A stretch of 8,312 bases of DNA from Bacteroidota bacterium (GTDB lineage: Bacteria; Bacteroidota; Bacteroidia; 2-12-FULL-35-15): the NCBI GenBank assembly GCA_026391935.1, contig JAPLDC010000311.1, positions 1 through 8,312 on the forward strand, given 5' to 3'. A model generated the notes under the pieces. It was given only the letters and a program-made list of their open reading frames with translations. It was not told the origin of the DNA and did not search any database. This document shows positions 1 through 8,152 of the stretch, in pieces; within the stretch, counting starts at the first letter, position 1, and every line of letters begins with the position of its first letter. A program made the translations under genes and the position numbers.

Positions 1-375
1 AGTAATAGGAATGTCTCCAAAATCCATAGACATCACAGATAGTCCAATAGCACCAGTTTCACCAACTCGTTGGGTTAATCCGAAGGCGTTGATATTAATA
101 TCAGTTCCTTTTAGCCAATTTGTACGTGTGAATAAAAGCTCTGTTTTCTTGGTAAAAGCTGTTCCTGCAACATTCAAAAAGGATGCTTCCAAACCTCTTG
201 CACCAGCGATGTTAGCACCTGCCCAACCAGAACTACGTGCCCAAGGGTTTATTAACAATTCTGTTGCACCAGCCTGACCGGAACGATCGGGATTACCTGC
301 TAATAAATTATTAGTTGGCAACATGAACAAGCCTGCAAAGGCTAGAGGTGCGACTATTTTACTATATTTTTTCAT
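1..375 (-). CDS. PorV/PorQ-family outer-membrane barrel protein, N-terminal part (runs off left edge)
   Basis: An open frame of 125 codons starts at the ATG at 375-373 and continues without a stop to base 1, so only the N-terminal part is present. Residues 1-26 form a signal peptide (MKKYSKIV, then a hydrophobic stretch, with likely cleavage after NLLA). The mature part begins GNPDRSGQAGATELLINPWA, followed by a glycine-rich stretch with the ARSSGWAGANIAGARGLEA pattern (about 46-64), an N-x-AG motif (68-71) and the strand pattern GAIGLSVMSMDFGDIPIT at the end. This matches the start of PorV/PorQ-type proteins, which usually read GAxxLLIPxGAR, then NPAG, then IGLSxxxLDFGDIPVT. PorV and PorQ are outer-membrane barrels of the type IX secretion system; PorV carries cargo from the SprA translocon to the attachment complex. 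The gene lies 49 bases after a T9SS cargo gene with no visible terminator between them, so it is probably the third gene of the operon. It is unlikely to be the core PorV itself, which normally sits elsewhere, but the missing C-terminus prevents a firm subtype call. The family call comes from motif recognition, not a search. Confidence 0.8.
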   Translation of the reverse strand, partial: MKKYSKIVAPLAFAGLFMLPTNNLLAGNPDRSGQAGATELLINPWARSSGWAGANIAGARGLEASFLNVAGTAFTKKTELLFTRTNWLKGTDININAFGLTQRVGETGAIGLSVMSMDFGDIPIT

Positions 376-424
376 ATCTTGATATTTATGAATCTTTTTC
401 TAATACAAATTAACTCTTCTAAAA

Positions 425-3400
425 CTAGTATGAATCCAAATCAATTGGGCGCAATACACCGAACCATTTCAATGTTTTTTCACCTACATCAGGAACTTTT
501 ATGTAAATGATGTACATACCACTGGCAATAGGAACTCTCGCTTGATTTTTCAAATCCCAATCCAATGATGTTTTCGTATCATCTTTAGAATATTTTCTGA
601 TCAACGTTCCATTCAATGTATAAATTGAAATATTACACTTTTCAGGAAGGTTAGTGATCTTTACAATGTTATCCAATGCTTTCTTTTCATATCCAGAATA
701 TGCATAATACGGATTAGGAACAATATTGATCAGATCAAGAGCATTAGCAGCTGTAGTAGCATCATTCTTATGCGTTTCGATATCTGACGTATTGAAAGTA
801 TACATTGGATTGTTTGAGTTCTGAGGCGTTGCTGTAGTATCAGTACTTGAAGGAACAGCAGCTGTATAACCTTTTTGATATGATTTCGCAACTCTCAATC
901 TAAATTGAACTGCTGATTCAAAATAGGTATGACCGGCAGCTAACATTGGGATATTTACCCACATTGCATCATTAAATACTTCACGTTTATAAGCATCACT
1001 AGTACCAGTACTTGAAATAACAAATGTATTTGCAGCAGCGTTTAACAGGTCATGTAAAACTTTACCTTGATCATATCGAGGCACATCTCTCAATGCATTT
1101 GGTAACTGAGCATCAGTAGCAGGGTAAACTGCGTCACCATTGTGACCAAACACATATACATAATGTTTACCACCAAAAATAGGATCTCCATTTGAAGCAT
1201 ATCTTGTACTTGTTGGATTCCATTTCATGTCGTTTCCATTATAGGTAGTTAACCAAGAATCTTCACCAAAAGCCATATTTAAACGCTCACCGGTTTCCAA
1301 ATTAATTGCATAACCCGGGAACCAACCCATACCAGTTGTACCATTTAGGTCTCCATCTGCAGCATTATATCCACTTTGTCCTACACTTAATCCATTTTTA
1401 TCAACGGAAGCATGTGCTCTCATGAATAATTTTCTTGCATTTCCTTCAGACAATGTTTTATCATCGCATTCTTCCAAAACAGGGCAGCGTGTCCATAAAG
1501 ATTGATCAGAAGTAATTACAACGTCAACAGAAGCAATATTAGACAATTTGTTCAATGAAATATTTGTTGGCCATGCAGGAGCACCTTTTGCATAAACAGA
1601 GGTAGCAGAAGGATCAGTGGATGTTCCACCTAAACCAGTAGCACATAAACGATAAGGAGCCCATGTTTTACCAATAATATTTTCATATTCCTGATTTGCA
1701 TCAGTCCCTGTTCCAGTAGCATCGTTATAGATATTATCCGGAGCCGTAAAAACTCCCGAACCTGAACGAATCCAGTTAGAATAAGTTGTACCTTCTTCAT
1801 CAGCCAAACCACTCAACCATTGTTTTGTATTATCGGCAAAAGAAACAGTTCCTTCCAAGAAACCATTCTTAACTGAAGTTGCAGTCCCTGGATCAGAAGT
1901 GTAAAGAACGTTCACCGAAATACCCCAAGTTGGAATAGAAAAGGTGGAAGAACCAGAAGGTTGACCATTTATAATCTGTTCATTCGCTACCGCAATTGTT
2001 TTTTCAGAAAACACTGTATCAACTGTTGTTAAGTTAATTAACTCCCAAGTAGCTGAAGAAGTAGTATGAATCAATTTGAATTCAAAACTATTATCTACAG
2101 GAACATTTAATGGGTCAACTACTTTAATATTTACCGGACCACGAGTATTCTCATACGTTGGGTTTACTGCGCGAGATGATGATAAAATTTCAGAAACACT
2201 ACCTGCTGTCAAGTCAAGAATATTTCCACCATTTCCATGTCCTTCGATACGCGTCAATTTCGGACCAGTTCCATAGGTTGAATGAGCTTCTGTTCCACCT
2301 GATTCAGGAGAAGGTGTGTGAGGAATAGCTGAGTGATTGAACCCATTCGTTCCATCAGCCGATTTATTACCAGAAATAAATGGTAAATAATCTTTCGGAA
2401 TAGCATAATTAGGAGTAACCAATGTTGGTGTATAACCATAAGCTATAATCGCAAAATAATACGTTTTATGATTTACCAATTTTGTATTCCCAATTGCAAA
2501 TTTATCTTCAGTAATATTCAAGGAGTGAACAATTCCTAAATCAGAACCGTTTACCATTTCTTGAGGAACTAATGCTTGTAAAGCAACATCATTTTTAAAG
2601 TTGACGATTTGTTTTACGTTATCAGTTTTATCACATTGAAGAACAATACGAGCTTTATCCACATTATATAGATCCGCAGCTGTTACTTGTTCATCTTTCA
2701 ATTGATATACAATATACCCTTGAAAACGATAGAGAGAATCAGCACCGGTTGATTTATCATAATCTTCAGAATAATTTTCGTTGTAGTTATTAGAAGTTGC
2801 AGGATTTGTCCAAGATAAGATCAACTCATTTTCTAATTCTTGAATAGTTAAATTAGGTGCATCAGGTCCATTTAACAAAGCGAAACAGTTATTGAACAGA
2901 TCCTGAGCTTTTGCATCAGCACCTTTCATTAATGTAACAGAAGCTAAGTTACCACCTTGACTTGCTCTTGCCCAAACTAAACCAATTGTAACGGTATTAA
3001 CTGCACCCGGTTGTAACGTAAATGGTCCGGCACTTTGCAAGAAACGTCTGTCAGCAGGAATATCAGCACTTGTTTCTTCACTCCAAGGAGCCATTGTACT
3101 TCCACCTGTACCAAAACCAGTTGGGTCAGAAGCACCTGGGAACATATAATCACAAGCAGTACCTGTCAAGTGACCAGTTCCTCCATATGTGATCGGAGTA
3201 CCATCTTTCCAAGACCCGGCTAAATAATTATAGAAATCGACTGCTCCACTAGGGTTACCTGTAAAAGAGAAATCGTTATTGTAATAAACAAATTTCGCCA
3301 TACCAAGACGTTCGTTATCTGCAATAGCATCACCATAGTTCACAAAACTAGCTGGAACAGATGCAGCAGGATCGTCTGCTCCATTAGGATCAGCATAAGG

Positions 3401-4459
3401 ACCTTCGAAAAAATCGCAACCGATGGCTGGAGGATTAGCACCGTAAGGAATCTGACCAGAAGGAGGGTTATCATCCACCAAGTCGCCATTATAACAATAT
3501 CCTAAACCTAAACCTACATCGCAACCAACAAAGTCATCAGAAGCAGAACCTAAGTCAGGATCTACCCACACACCAAAAAATGTACTATCCAAACGGAAAG
3601 ACGATTTATTAATTACTTTATAATGATAGAATGTCATGTTATTGATCTCATCATTTGTTTGAAAAGCAAAAGCCTGAGCCTGAACTTCTAAGCCAATTGA
3701 AGCTCCACCTGTTTCGCTATGCACATTCCCCTTATCATTAAATACCCAAAACAAAACCTGATCTCCAAATAACTGAGCATCACAAGCTGTTTGACCAGCA
3801 GGACGACTACCATCACCTAACCAAAAATCGGGATAATCACCTGTATAAGGATCATAAAGACCATCGCCATTGGCATCATAAAATGGAGCCATTGGCTGAC
3901 CTTCAGGACCTGTAGCAGGCCAGTTGTAGATTACATCCATTGCAGAGACATCCGTTGGATTTGCACCAATTTGTCCTTGATTAAACCAATCGATGTATGT
4001 TTTTACATCCCCTTTATTAATTTTGAAGAACTTATCCCATGTTAAACAAGTTGTAGCATCAGTTGTTGCTGAAGAAGTTAATGGACCTGGCCAAAAATCG
4101 TTACCTGTTTGACGGTAAGTCATTGCAGCTATCTTTAATGTGTTACTCGCATCGATCCCCCCGATCCACAAAGAGCCGGCGAATAATGATGTAGGACCAT
4201 TAGCACCTGCAGCTGGTTTTGGAACCAGATACTTACCATCCGTCAAATTCCACCACATATCACCACCAGTTAATATGGTAGCTCTAACGTTATTAATATC
4301 CAAATCTTCTTTGGCTGCAGCCGGAGCACACAACGTCATAATAGATTTGACTTGACTGTGGGATGTTGCAGGTGGTGTTCCTATATTTTCTCTAGCTTGA
4401 GCCTGGTAAGAAAATACAAAAACGCTTGCAGTGACGATTAATTTGAAACGATTCTTCAT
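425..4459 (-). CDS. Large secreted protein with T9SS type A C-terminal sorting domain
   Basis: The product has 1344 residues from the preferred ATG at 4459; an in-frame ATG at 4480 would add seven residues (MLLNNNN). I prefer 4459 because it gives a clean signal peptide, MKNRFK plus a hydrophobic core, with likely cleavage after SYQAQA (residue 22). Near the N-terminus are a WW-containing segment (about 60-72), AGSLWIGG (94-101) and GNDFWPGPL (119-127), which I associate with large bacteroidete surface proteins. A calcium-loop-like motif, DANGDGLYDPYTGD, lies at 195-208. A fibronectin-III-like stretch runs from about 531 to 680 (GPDAPNLT, LILSWTNP, then KTYYFAIIAYGY). The C-terminal 97 residues resemble a type A Por secretion tail: PNPYY (1248-1252), NISIYTLNGTLIRK, WDLKN, then IASGMYIIYI (1311-1320). 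This domain is expected to direct export through the T9SS and be processed after transport. There are 13 cysteines, many for a bacteroidete surface protein. No catalytic motif was recognised, so its function is unknown. It begins 44 bases after the receptor gene and is probably co-transcribed with it. Confidence 0.88.
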   Translation of the reverse strand: MKNRFKLIVTASVFVFSYQAQARENIGTPPATSHSQVKSIMTLCAPAAAKEDLDINNVRATILTGGDMWWNLTDGKYLVPKPAAGANGPTSLFAGSLWIGGIDASNTLKIAAMTYRQTGNDFWPGPLTSSATTDATTCLTWDKFFKINKGDVKTYIDWFNQGQIGANPTDVSAMDVIYNWPATGPEGQPMAPFYDANGDGLYDPYTGDYPDFWLGDGSRPAGQTACDAQLFGDQVLFWVFNDKGNVHSETGGASIGLEVQAQAFAFQTNDEINNMTFYHYKVINKSSFRLDSTFFGVWVDPDLGSASDDFVGCDVGLGLGYCYNGDLVDDNPPSGQIPYGANPPAIGCDFFEGPYADPNGADDPAASVPASFVNYGDAIADNERLGMAKFVYYNNDFSFTGNPSGAVDFYNYLAGSWKDGTPITYGGTGHLTGTACDYMFPGASDPTGFGTGGSTMAPWSEETSADIPADRRFLQSAGPFTLQPGAVNTVTIGLVWARASQGGNLASVTLMKGADAKAQDLFNNCFALLNGPDAPNLTIQELENELILSWTNPATSNNYNENYSEDYDKSTGADSLYRFQGYIVYQLKDEQVTAADLYNVDKARIVLQCDKTDNVKQIVNFKNDVALQALVPQEMVNGSDLGIVHSLNITEDKFAIGNTKLVNHKTYYFAIIAYGYTPTLVTPNYAIPKDYLPFISGNKSADGTNGFNHSAIPHTPSPESGGTEAHSTYGTGPKLTRIEGHGNGGNILDLTAGSVSEILSSSRAVNPTYENTRGPVNIKVVDPLNVPVDNSFEFKLIHTTSSATWELINLTTVDTVFSEKTIAVANEQIINGQPSGSSTFSIPTWGISVNVLYTSDPGTATSVKNGFLEGTVSFADNTKQWLSGLADEEGTTYSNWIRSGSGVFTAPDNIYNDATGTGTDANQEYENIIGKTWAPYRLCATGLGGTSTDPSATSVYAKGAPAWPTNISLNKLSNIASVDVVITSDQSLWTRCPVLEECDDKTLSEGNARKLFMRAHASVDKNGLSVGQSGYNAADGDLNGTTGMGWFPGYAINLETGERLNMAFGEDSWLTTYNGNDMKWNPTSTRYASNGDPIFGGKHYVYVFGHNGDAVYPATDAQLPNALRDVPRYDQGKVLHDLLNAAANTFVISSTGTSDAYKREVFNDAMWVNIPMLAAGHTYFESAVQFRLRVAKSYQKGYTAAVPSSTDTTATPQNSNNPMYTFNTSDIETHKNDATTAANALDLINIVPNPYYAYSGYEKKALDNIVKITNLPEKCNISIYTLNGTLIRKYSKDDTKTSLDWDLKNQARVPIASGMYIIYIKVPDVGEKTLKWFGVLRPIDLDSY

Positions 4460-4503
4460 ATTGTTATTATTAAGTAGCATTATAAATTCTTTGAAAAATA
4501 TTA

Positions 4504-7500
4504 TTAAAAATCAAGCATTAATCCTAAACGAATCACTCGCGGACGGCTATAATTACTTGGATTATTATTTTTTACCGAATAAAGATCTCTAAAAGATTCA
4601 GGGCTGTTTTGACTTGAAATAATTGTTTGAGCTTCAGAAGAATTCAAGTATCCGTCATCATTAGGGTTACCTGTAGCTTTATAGACAGCTAAAATATTTT
4701 TTGTATTCAATAAATTCAATACTTGTAAATAGATTGTCAAGTTAGCAGTTTTCATTTCTGCGCCTTCTTTATTTCCTTTCCAATTCAACTCAATCTGTTT
4801 ATCAATACGAAGATCCATTTTGTAAGACCAAGGCAAATTAGATCCATTGATCTGACCGTCAAGAGCGGTGTTTCCACCACCAATACCAAACTGACCTTCG
4901 TGGGTAATGTTTGCTTGTTTACTGTAAGGAGTACCAGAACCTGCTCTGAAAACAATGTTTGCTCCAACATCTTCCAAAACACCAATTACTTTTTGGTTTT
5001 CTTTTCCTTTGTGAAGCGTTAAATGAGGGCCATTATAATCTTTTCCTGCACCAAAACGGTAATCAACGTTTAATGTAATTGTGTGTCGTTGGTCAAAATC
5101 CAAAGCATGTGTTGTTCTTAAATTTGGAATACCGGATGAAACAAGGTTAACTCCATCTGAAGTACTAGAACCTGTTCCGTCAGCAAATTGCAAGGTGTAA
5201 CTAGCATTTAAAGAAACTCCAGTTGCTGACCTTCTTAGATCGTATGCAATAGACAAGCCTTTTACAGTACCAAAATCCACGTTTGCGAAAGACTTATAAG
5301 TGTTAGGATATGCCTGAACAACAGAAGTTGTTTGTACAAGATCTTTTAGTTCTCTATAGAACAAAGACAAATTAAGAGAAGAGTTTTTCTTTTCATTTAA
5401 TACTTGCGTATAACCTAATTCGTAATCTGTTGTTTTTTCAGCCTTTAAATCAGGATTGTTGACATAACTATCTTGGTTATTAACGACACCTAGATATTGT
5501 AACGGATCCAATCTATTATAATCAGGCGGACGTTGAGTCAACACATCATAGTGAGCATAAAAATTCGCAACATCTGAAATTGGAAATGAAAATGCAATAC
5601 GAGGCATTACATTTATTTGTGGTACGTAATCTTTAAATACTTTAGAAGAAAGAGATTTATCATTTGGATTTACTAAATAAGGTTGCACTTGTCCTGCACC
5701 TTGACCGAAAGATGCACTCGGATCAGAAACTTCAACTCCACTTTTATTGTACCAGGTATCACCATTTCGGTAACCAACAACTTGGTTCACATCTGGATTT
5801 GCAGCATCTTCAACATAAACCACATAATCATCACCAATATTAGAAGGTCTGTTTGGAATAGAAAGCTCACCTGCCGTTTTTGCTTCGTATAATAAATATT
5901 TATCTTTTAGTACTTTTTGATTGGCATCAAAACGATCGATACGAACTACCACATTAAATTTACCATTAACATTATAACCTAACTTTTCTCGTAAACTTTT
6001 GTCAAACTGAGTTTGAGTACCATCATTTAAACGATTAAAATCGTAATAAGCATATGGACTAATCGTTCCATCAGGAAAATAATGAATATCAGTATTCAAA
6101 GTTGCATCATTAATACTATCATCTTGTAAATTATAAAGATGGTAGTTTGCTAATTCACGCATTCTTGTCCACAAACCAATTGGATTAAGATTGAACTGAC
6201 TTTGAACGCGTTGTTCGTATTCAAAACCAACTTGTATTGCATGTCTTTTAATATCTGCAGAAAAGTTTGCAAACACACGGAATTGTGTTTTATCTTCTAG
6301 TGAATAACCATTATACTGACGGCCAGTATTATACCAAGCAGAATAAACGTTTCTTGGTCTGTCGCCATTTGCAAGCCCTAATCCAGATTGAACATCAAAA
6401 ATATTAACAACATTCGAAGCACCAAAATAATCATAAAATTGTGTAGTATAAGGAGTTCCAGTTGGATTAGCGTCACCTGGGGTAAAAGAAAGACTTACAT
6501 CCTGATACCCGTTCATAAAAAAGCCACTAACAGTATCTTTTTTCCCATCGCCATCAACATCATACAAATCTCTTGTCTCAGGCTGATATGATTTTTGTTT
6601 AGTCTGAGTGAATTTACCAATGTAACCGTAATCAAAGAATTTATCTTTGTGTGTATCGTCCTCCGTTTTTTTGGTTGTTTTTTCGTACCCTGCTTGTAAA
6701 GTAAAATAAGCATTTTTAATAACCGATGAAGACTTTTCTTCTTCTTTTGTGGAAGCGGAATTAAATTTTTGAGTTAATTTCCCATAAACTCTCCATGTAT
6801 TTGAAGTAACCTGAGCGTTATTAGAAGGGTTAAATAGCGCATATTCATATGTAAATGCATGATTTTTATTATAATCAACTGAACCACCAAGTGTAATATT
6901 CATATTCGTGGAAGGTTGGTATTGCAGTTTACCTGTTAAACTCAAAGCATTAGAAGCAACGTTATTTCTGGCTTTAATTTTTTGCAAATCTGCCATTGTA
7001 ACATATTCAGAATTCAACACATATCCAGCACCTTGTGGTGAAGGGCGAAGTGGCGCATTTTCCAATTCCGTTAATTTATCAGGATTAACTTGGTAGAATC
7101 CAACAGCAGATGGATCAGGGTCTTTTTCAGAAACATATTGACCGGCAACACTAAAACCTAAAACTGATTTATTATTATTATTAACTGAATCCTTTTTCAT
7201 CAATAAAGGACCATTCAGAGAAAAACCAACAAAGTTATACCCAAATGCATCCAAACCTCTGCTTTTACCATTTTTTTCGCCCGCTCCAGAAGTTATTAAT
7301 TCAATACCACCGGTATACATACTTGCAGGGCCTCTTGTTGTGATCGAGATAATACCACCAGTAGCATCACCATATTCAGCAGGAGTACCTCCTGTGATTG
7401 CAGTAACTTGCTCAACACCACCTTGAGGAACACCAGAAGAACCTAGGACTTTCTGACCATCCACATAATAAGATGTTCCATTTGAACGTGAACCTCTGAT

Positions 7501-8004
7501 ATTTAATTCCCCTCCTTCATCCTTTTGATAAACCCCAGCAGTTGTAGCTGCAACAGAATTGATATTCTTAGACGCCATATTCTGATACTCTTCACGAGTT
7601 ACAGTTCCGCCAGATTTAGTATCTGGATCTATTAATGGTTCTTTATAGTCAATAATCTCAACGGTTTTCAACTCTGTACCCGCTGTCATTTCAACATTAA
7701 TATAGACCGTTTTTCCTACAGCAACCTGAACATCTTTCACCTCTACACTTTGATAACCAACGTAAGTGGATTTTACAGTGTATCGCCCTGGATTCAAAGG
7801 CTTGATTGTTACTTCACCATCAATATTTGTTGTTCCAACTCCGGATTGAATACCGCCCATTTCAACAATAACATTCGCAAATGGAATTGTTTCTTTATTT
7901 GCTTTATCAGTTAGTCTTACTTTAATGGCAGACTCGTTTTGTGCAAAGGTCAGTCCGACTGACACTACAACAACGGATAAGGTGGAAAGTAATTTTCTTA
8001 GCAT
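4504..8004 (-). CDS. TonB-dependent outer-membrane receptor with carboxypeptidase-regulatory-like N-terminal domain
   Basis: This 1166-residue protein has a signal peptide (MLRKLLSTLSVVVVSVGLTFA, cleavage before Q22). A carboxypeptidase-regulatory-like beta-sandwich follows at about 27-108 (IPFANVIVEM, GTTNIDGEVTIKPLNPGRYTV, YVGYQSVEV). The linker LKTVEIIDYKEP at about 112-123 may hold a TonB box, though this is tentative. The plug domain spans about 135-225, with ELNIRGSRSNGTSYYVDGQKV (166-186) and AEYGDATGGIISITTRG (209-225). The rest fits a beta-barrel: alternating strands, DYELGYTQVLNEKKNSSLNL, and a C-terminus RLGLMLDF ending in the aromatic residue usual for outer-membrane barrels. Such receptors import a ligand across the outer membrane using TonB-ExbBD energy. 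The barrel half carries a DVDGDGKKD loop (482-490) of the EF-hand or thrombospondin-repeat type. It lacks a SusD partner and is therefore not an obvious SusC glycan importer; its ligand is unknown. The start is supported by the signal peptide and an upstream promoter candidate; no Shine-Dalgarno sequence is seen, which is normal for Bacteroidota. It is the first gene of the apparent operon. Confidence 0.93.
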   Translation of the reverse strand: MLRKLLSTLSVVVVSVGLTFAQNESAIKVRLTDKANKETIPFANVIVEMGGIQSGVGTTNIDGEVTIKPLNPGRYTVKSTYVGYQSVEVKDVQVAVGKTVYINVEMTAGTELKTVEIIDYKEPLIDPDTKSGGTVTREEYQNMASKNINSVAATTAGVYQKDEGGELNIRGSRSNGTSYYVDGQKVLGSSGVPQGGVEQVTAITGGTPAEYGDATGGIISITTRGPASMYTGGIELITSGAGEKNGKSRGLDAFGYNFVGFSLNGPLLMKKDSVNNNNKSVLGFSVAGQYVSEKDPDPSAVGFYQVNPDKLTELENAPLRPSPQGAGYVLNSEYVTMADLQKIKARNNVASNALSLTGKLQYQPSTNMNITLGGSVDYNKNHAFTYEYALFNPSNNAQVTSNTWRVYGKLTQKFNSASTKEEEKSSSVIKNAYFTLQAGYEKTTKKTEDDTHKDKFFDYGYIGKFTQTKQKSYQPETRDLYDVDGDGKKDTVSGFFMNGYQDVSLSFTPGDANPTGTPYTTQFYDYFGASNVVNIFDVQSGLGLANGDRPRNVYSAWYNTGRQYNGYSLEDKTQFRVFANFSADIKRHAIQVGFEYEQRVQSQFNLNPIGLWTRMRELANYHLYNLQDDSINDATLNTDIHYFPDGTISPYAYYDFNRLNDGTQTQFDKSLREKLGYNVNGKFNVVVRIDRFDANQKVLKDKYLLYEAKTAGELSIPNRPSNIGDDYVVYVEDAANPDVNQVVGYRNGDTWYNKSGVEVSDPSASFGQGAGQVQPYLVNPNDKSLSSKVFKDYVPQINVMPRIAFSFPISDVANFYAHYDVLTQRPPDYNRLDPLQYLGVVNNQDSYVNNPDLKAEKTTDYELGYTQVLNEKKNSSLNLSLFYRELKDLVQTTSVVQAYPNTYKSFANVDFGTVKGLSIAYDLRRSATGVSLNASYTLQFADGTGSSTSDGVNLVSSGIPNLRTTHALDFDQRHTITLNVDYRFGAGKDYNGPHLTLHKGKENQKVIGVLEDVGANIVFRAGSGTPYSKQANITHEGQFGIGGGNTALDGQINGSNLPWSYKMDLRIDKQIELNWKGNKEGAEMKTANLTIYLQVLNLLNTKNILAVYKATGNPNDDGYLNSSEAQTIISSQNSPESFRDLYSVKNNNPSNYSRPRVIRLGLMLDF

Positions 8005-8050
8005 ATTCTTAAAATTTATTTAAAATAATTTTCGTGCAAAATGAAGTGCG

Positions 8051-8083
8051 TAAATATATGAATAATTCAAATTCATAAACAAA
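8051..8083 (-). promoter_or_regulatory. Candidate Bacteroidota -33/-7 promoter for the receptor operon
   Basis: On the minus strand, TTTG (complement of 8083-8080) is followed after 21 bases by TATATTTA (complement of 8058-8051). The known Bacteroidota consensus is TTTG/TTG at -33 and TAnnTTTG at -7 with about 19-21 bases between. Seven of the eight -7 positions match; the final G is A. Transcription would start near 8045, giving a leader of about 40 bases. In DNA this AT-rich a chance match is quite possible, so position is the main support. Confidence 0.4.
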
Positions 8084-8102
8084 TTTTTTTTAACATTTTT
8101 TT
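8084..8102 (-). promoter_or_regulatory. Two phased A-tracts just upstream of the promoter (UP-element-like)
   Basis: Read on the minus strand, runs of seven A (8102-8096) and eight A (8091-8084) sit directly upstream of the -33 element. Their centres are about 11-12 bases apart, close to one helical turn. Such tracts bend DNA and can raise promoter activity. Function here is inferred from position only. Confidence 0.3.
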
Positions 8103-8116
8103 ACATCTCAAAAACG

Positions 8117-8152
8117 ATGGTATCAACCTGCTAATAAGCAATGGAATCAACC
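8117..8152. repeat. 12-base direct repeat, 24-base period, upstream of promoter
   Basis: ATGGTATCAACC at 8117-8128 recurs as ATGGAATCAACC at 8141-8152, a match at 11 of 12 bases, with starts 24 bases apart. The second copy is also part of an imperfect palindrome, AATGG-6-CCATT (8140-8155). The pair lies about 70-110 bases upstream of the predicted transcription start, where activator or two-component regulator sites are often found. It could be an operator for the receptor operon, but only two copies exist and no regulator is identified. Confidence 0.4.

Noticed and set aside
11..277. Plus-strand open frame of 88 codons
   Set aside because: It lies opposite the PorV/PorQ-like gene, which has a signal peptide and family motifs. 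The plus frame has no signal or recognisable domain.
376..424. Possible terminator between the secreted-protein gene and the PorV/PorQ-like gene
   Set aside because: The gap has T-rich stretches but no stem-loop with complementary arms, so continued transcription is more likely.
1630..3223. Several 60-66 codon open frames on both strands inside the secreted-protein gene
   Set aside because: All lie within a single intact frame with recognisable features, and their translations are low-complexity or motif-free.
4785..7096. Short open frames on both strands inside the receptor gene
   Set aside because: They overlap an unbroken receptor frame with clear plug and barrel features, and none has a leader or domain of its own.
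4504..8004. SusC-type glycan importer with a polysaccharide utilisation locus
   Set aside because: No SusD-like lipoprotein or carbohydrate enzyme follows; the next genes are a T9SS cargo and a PorV/PorQ-like protein.
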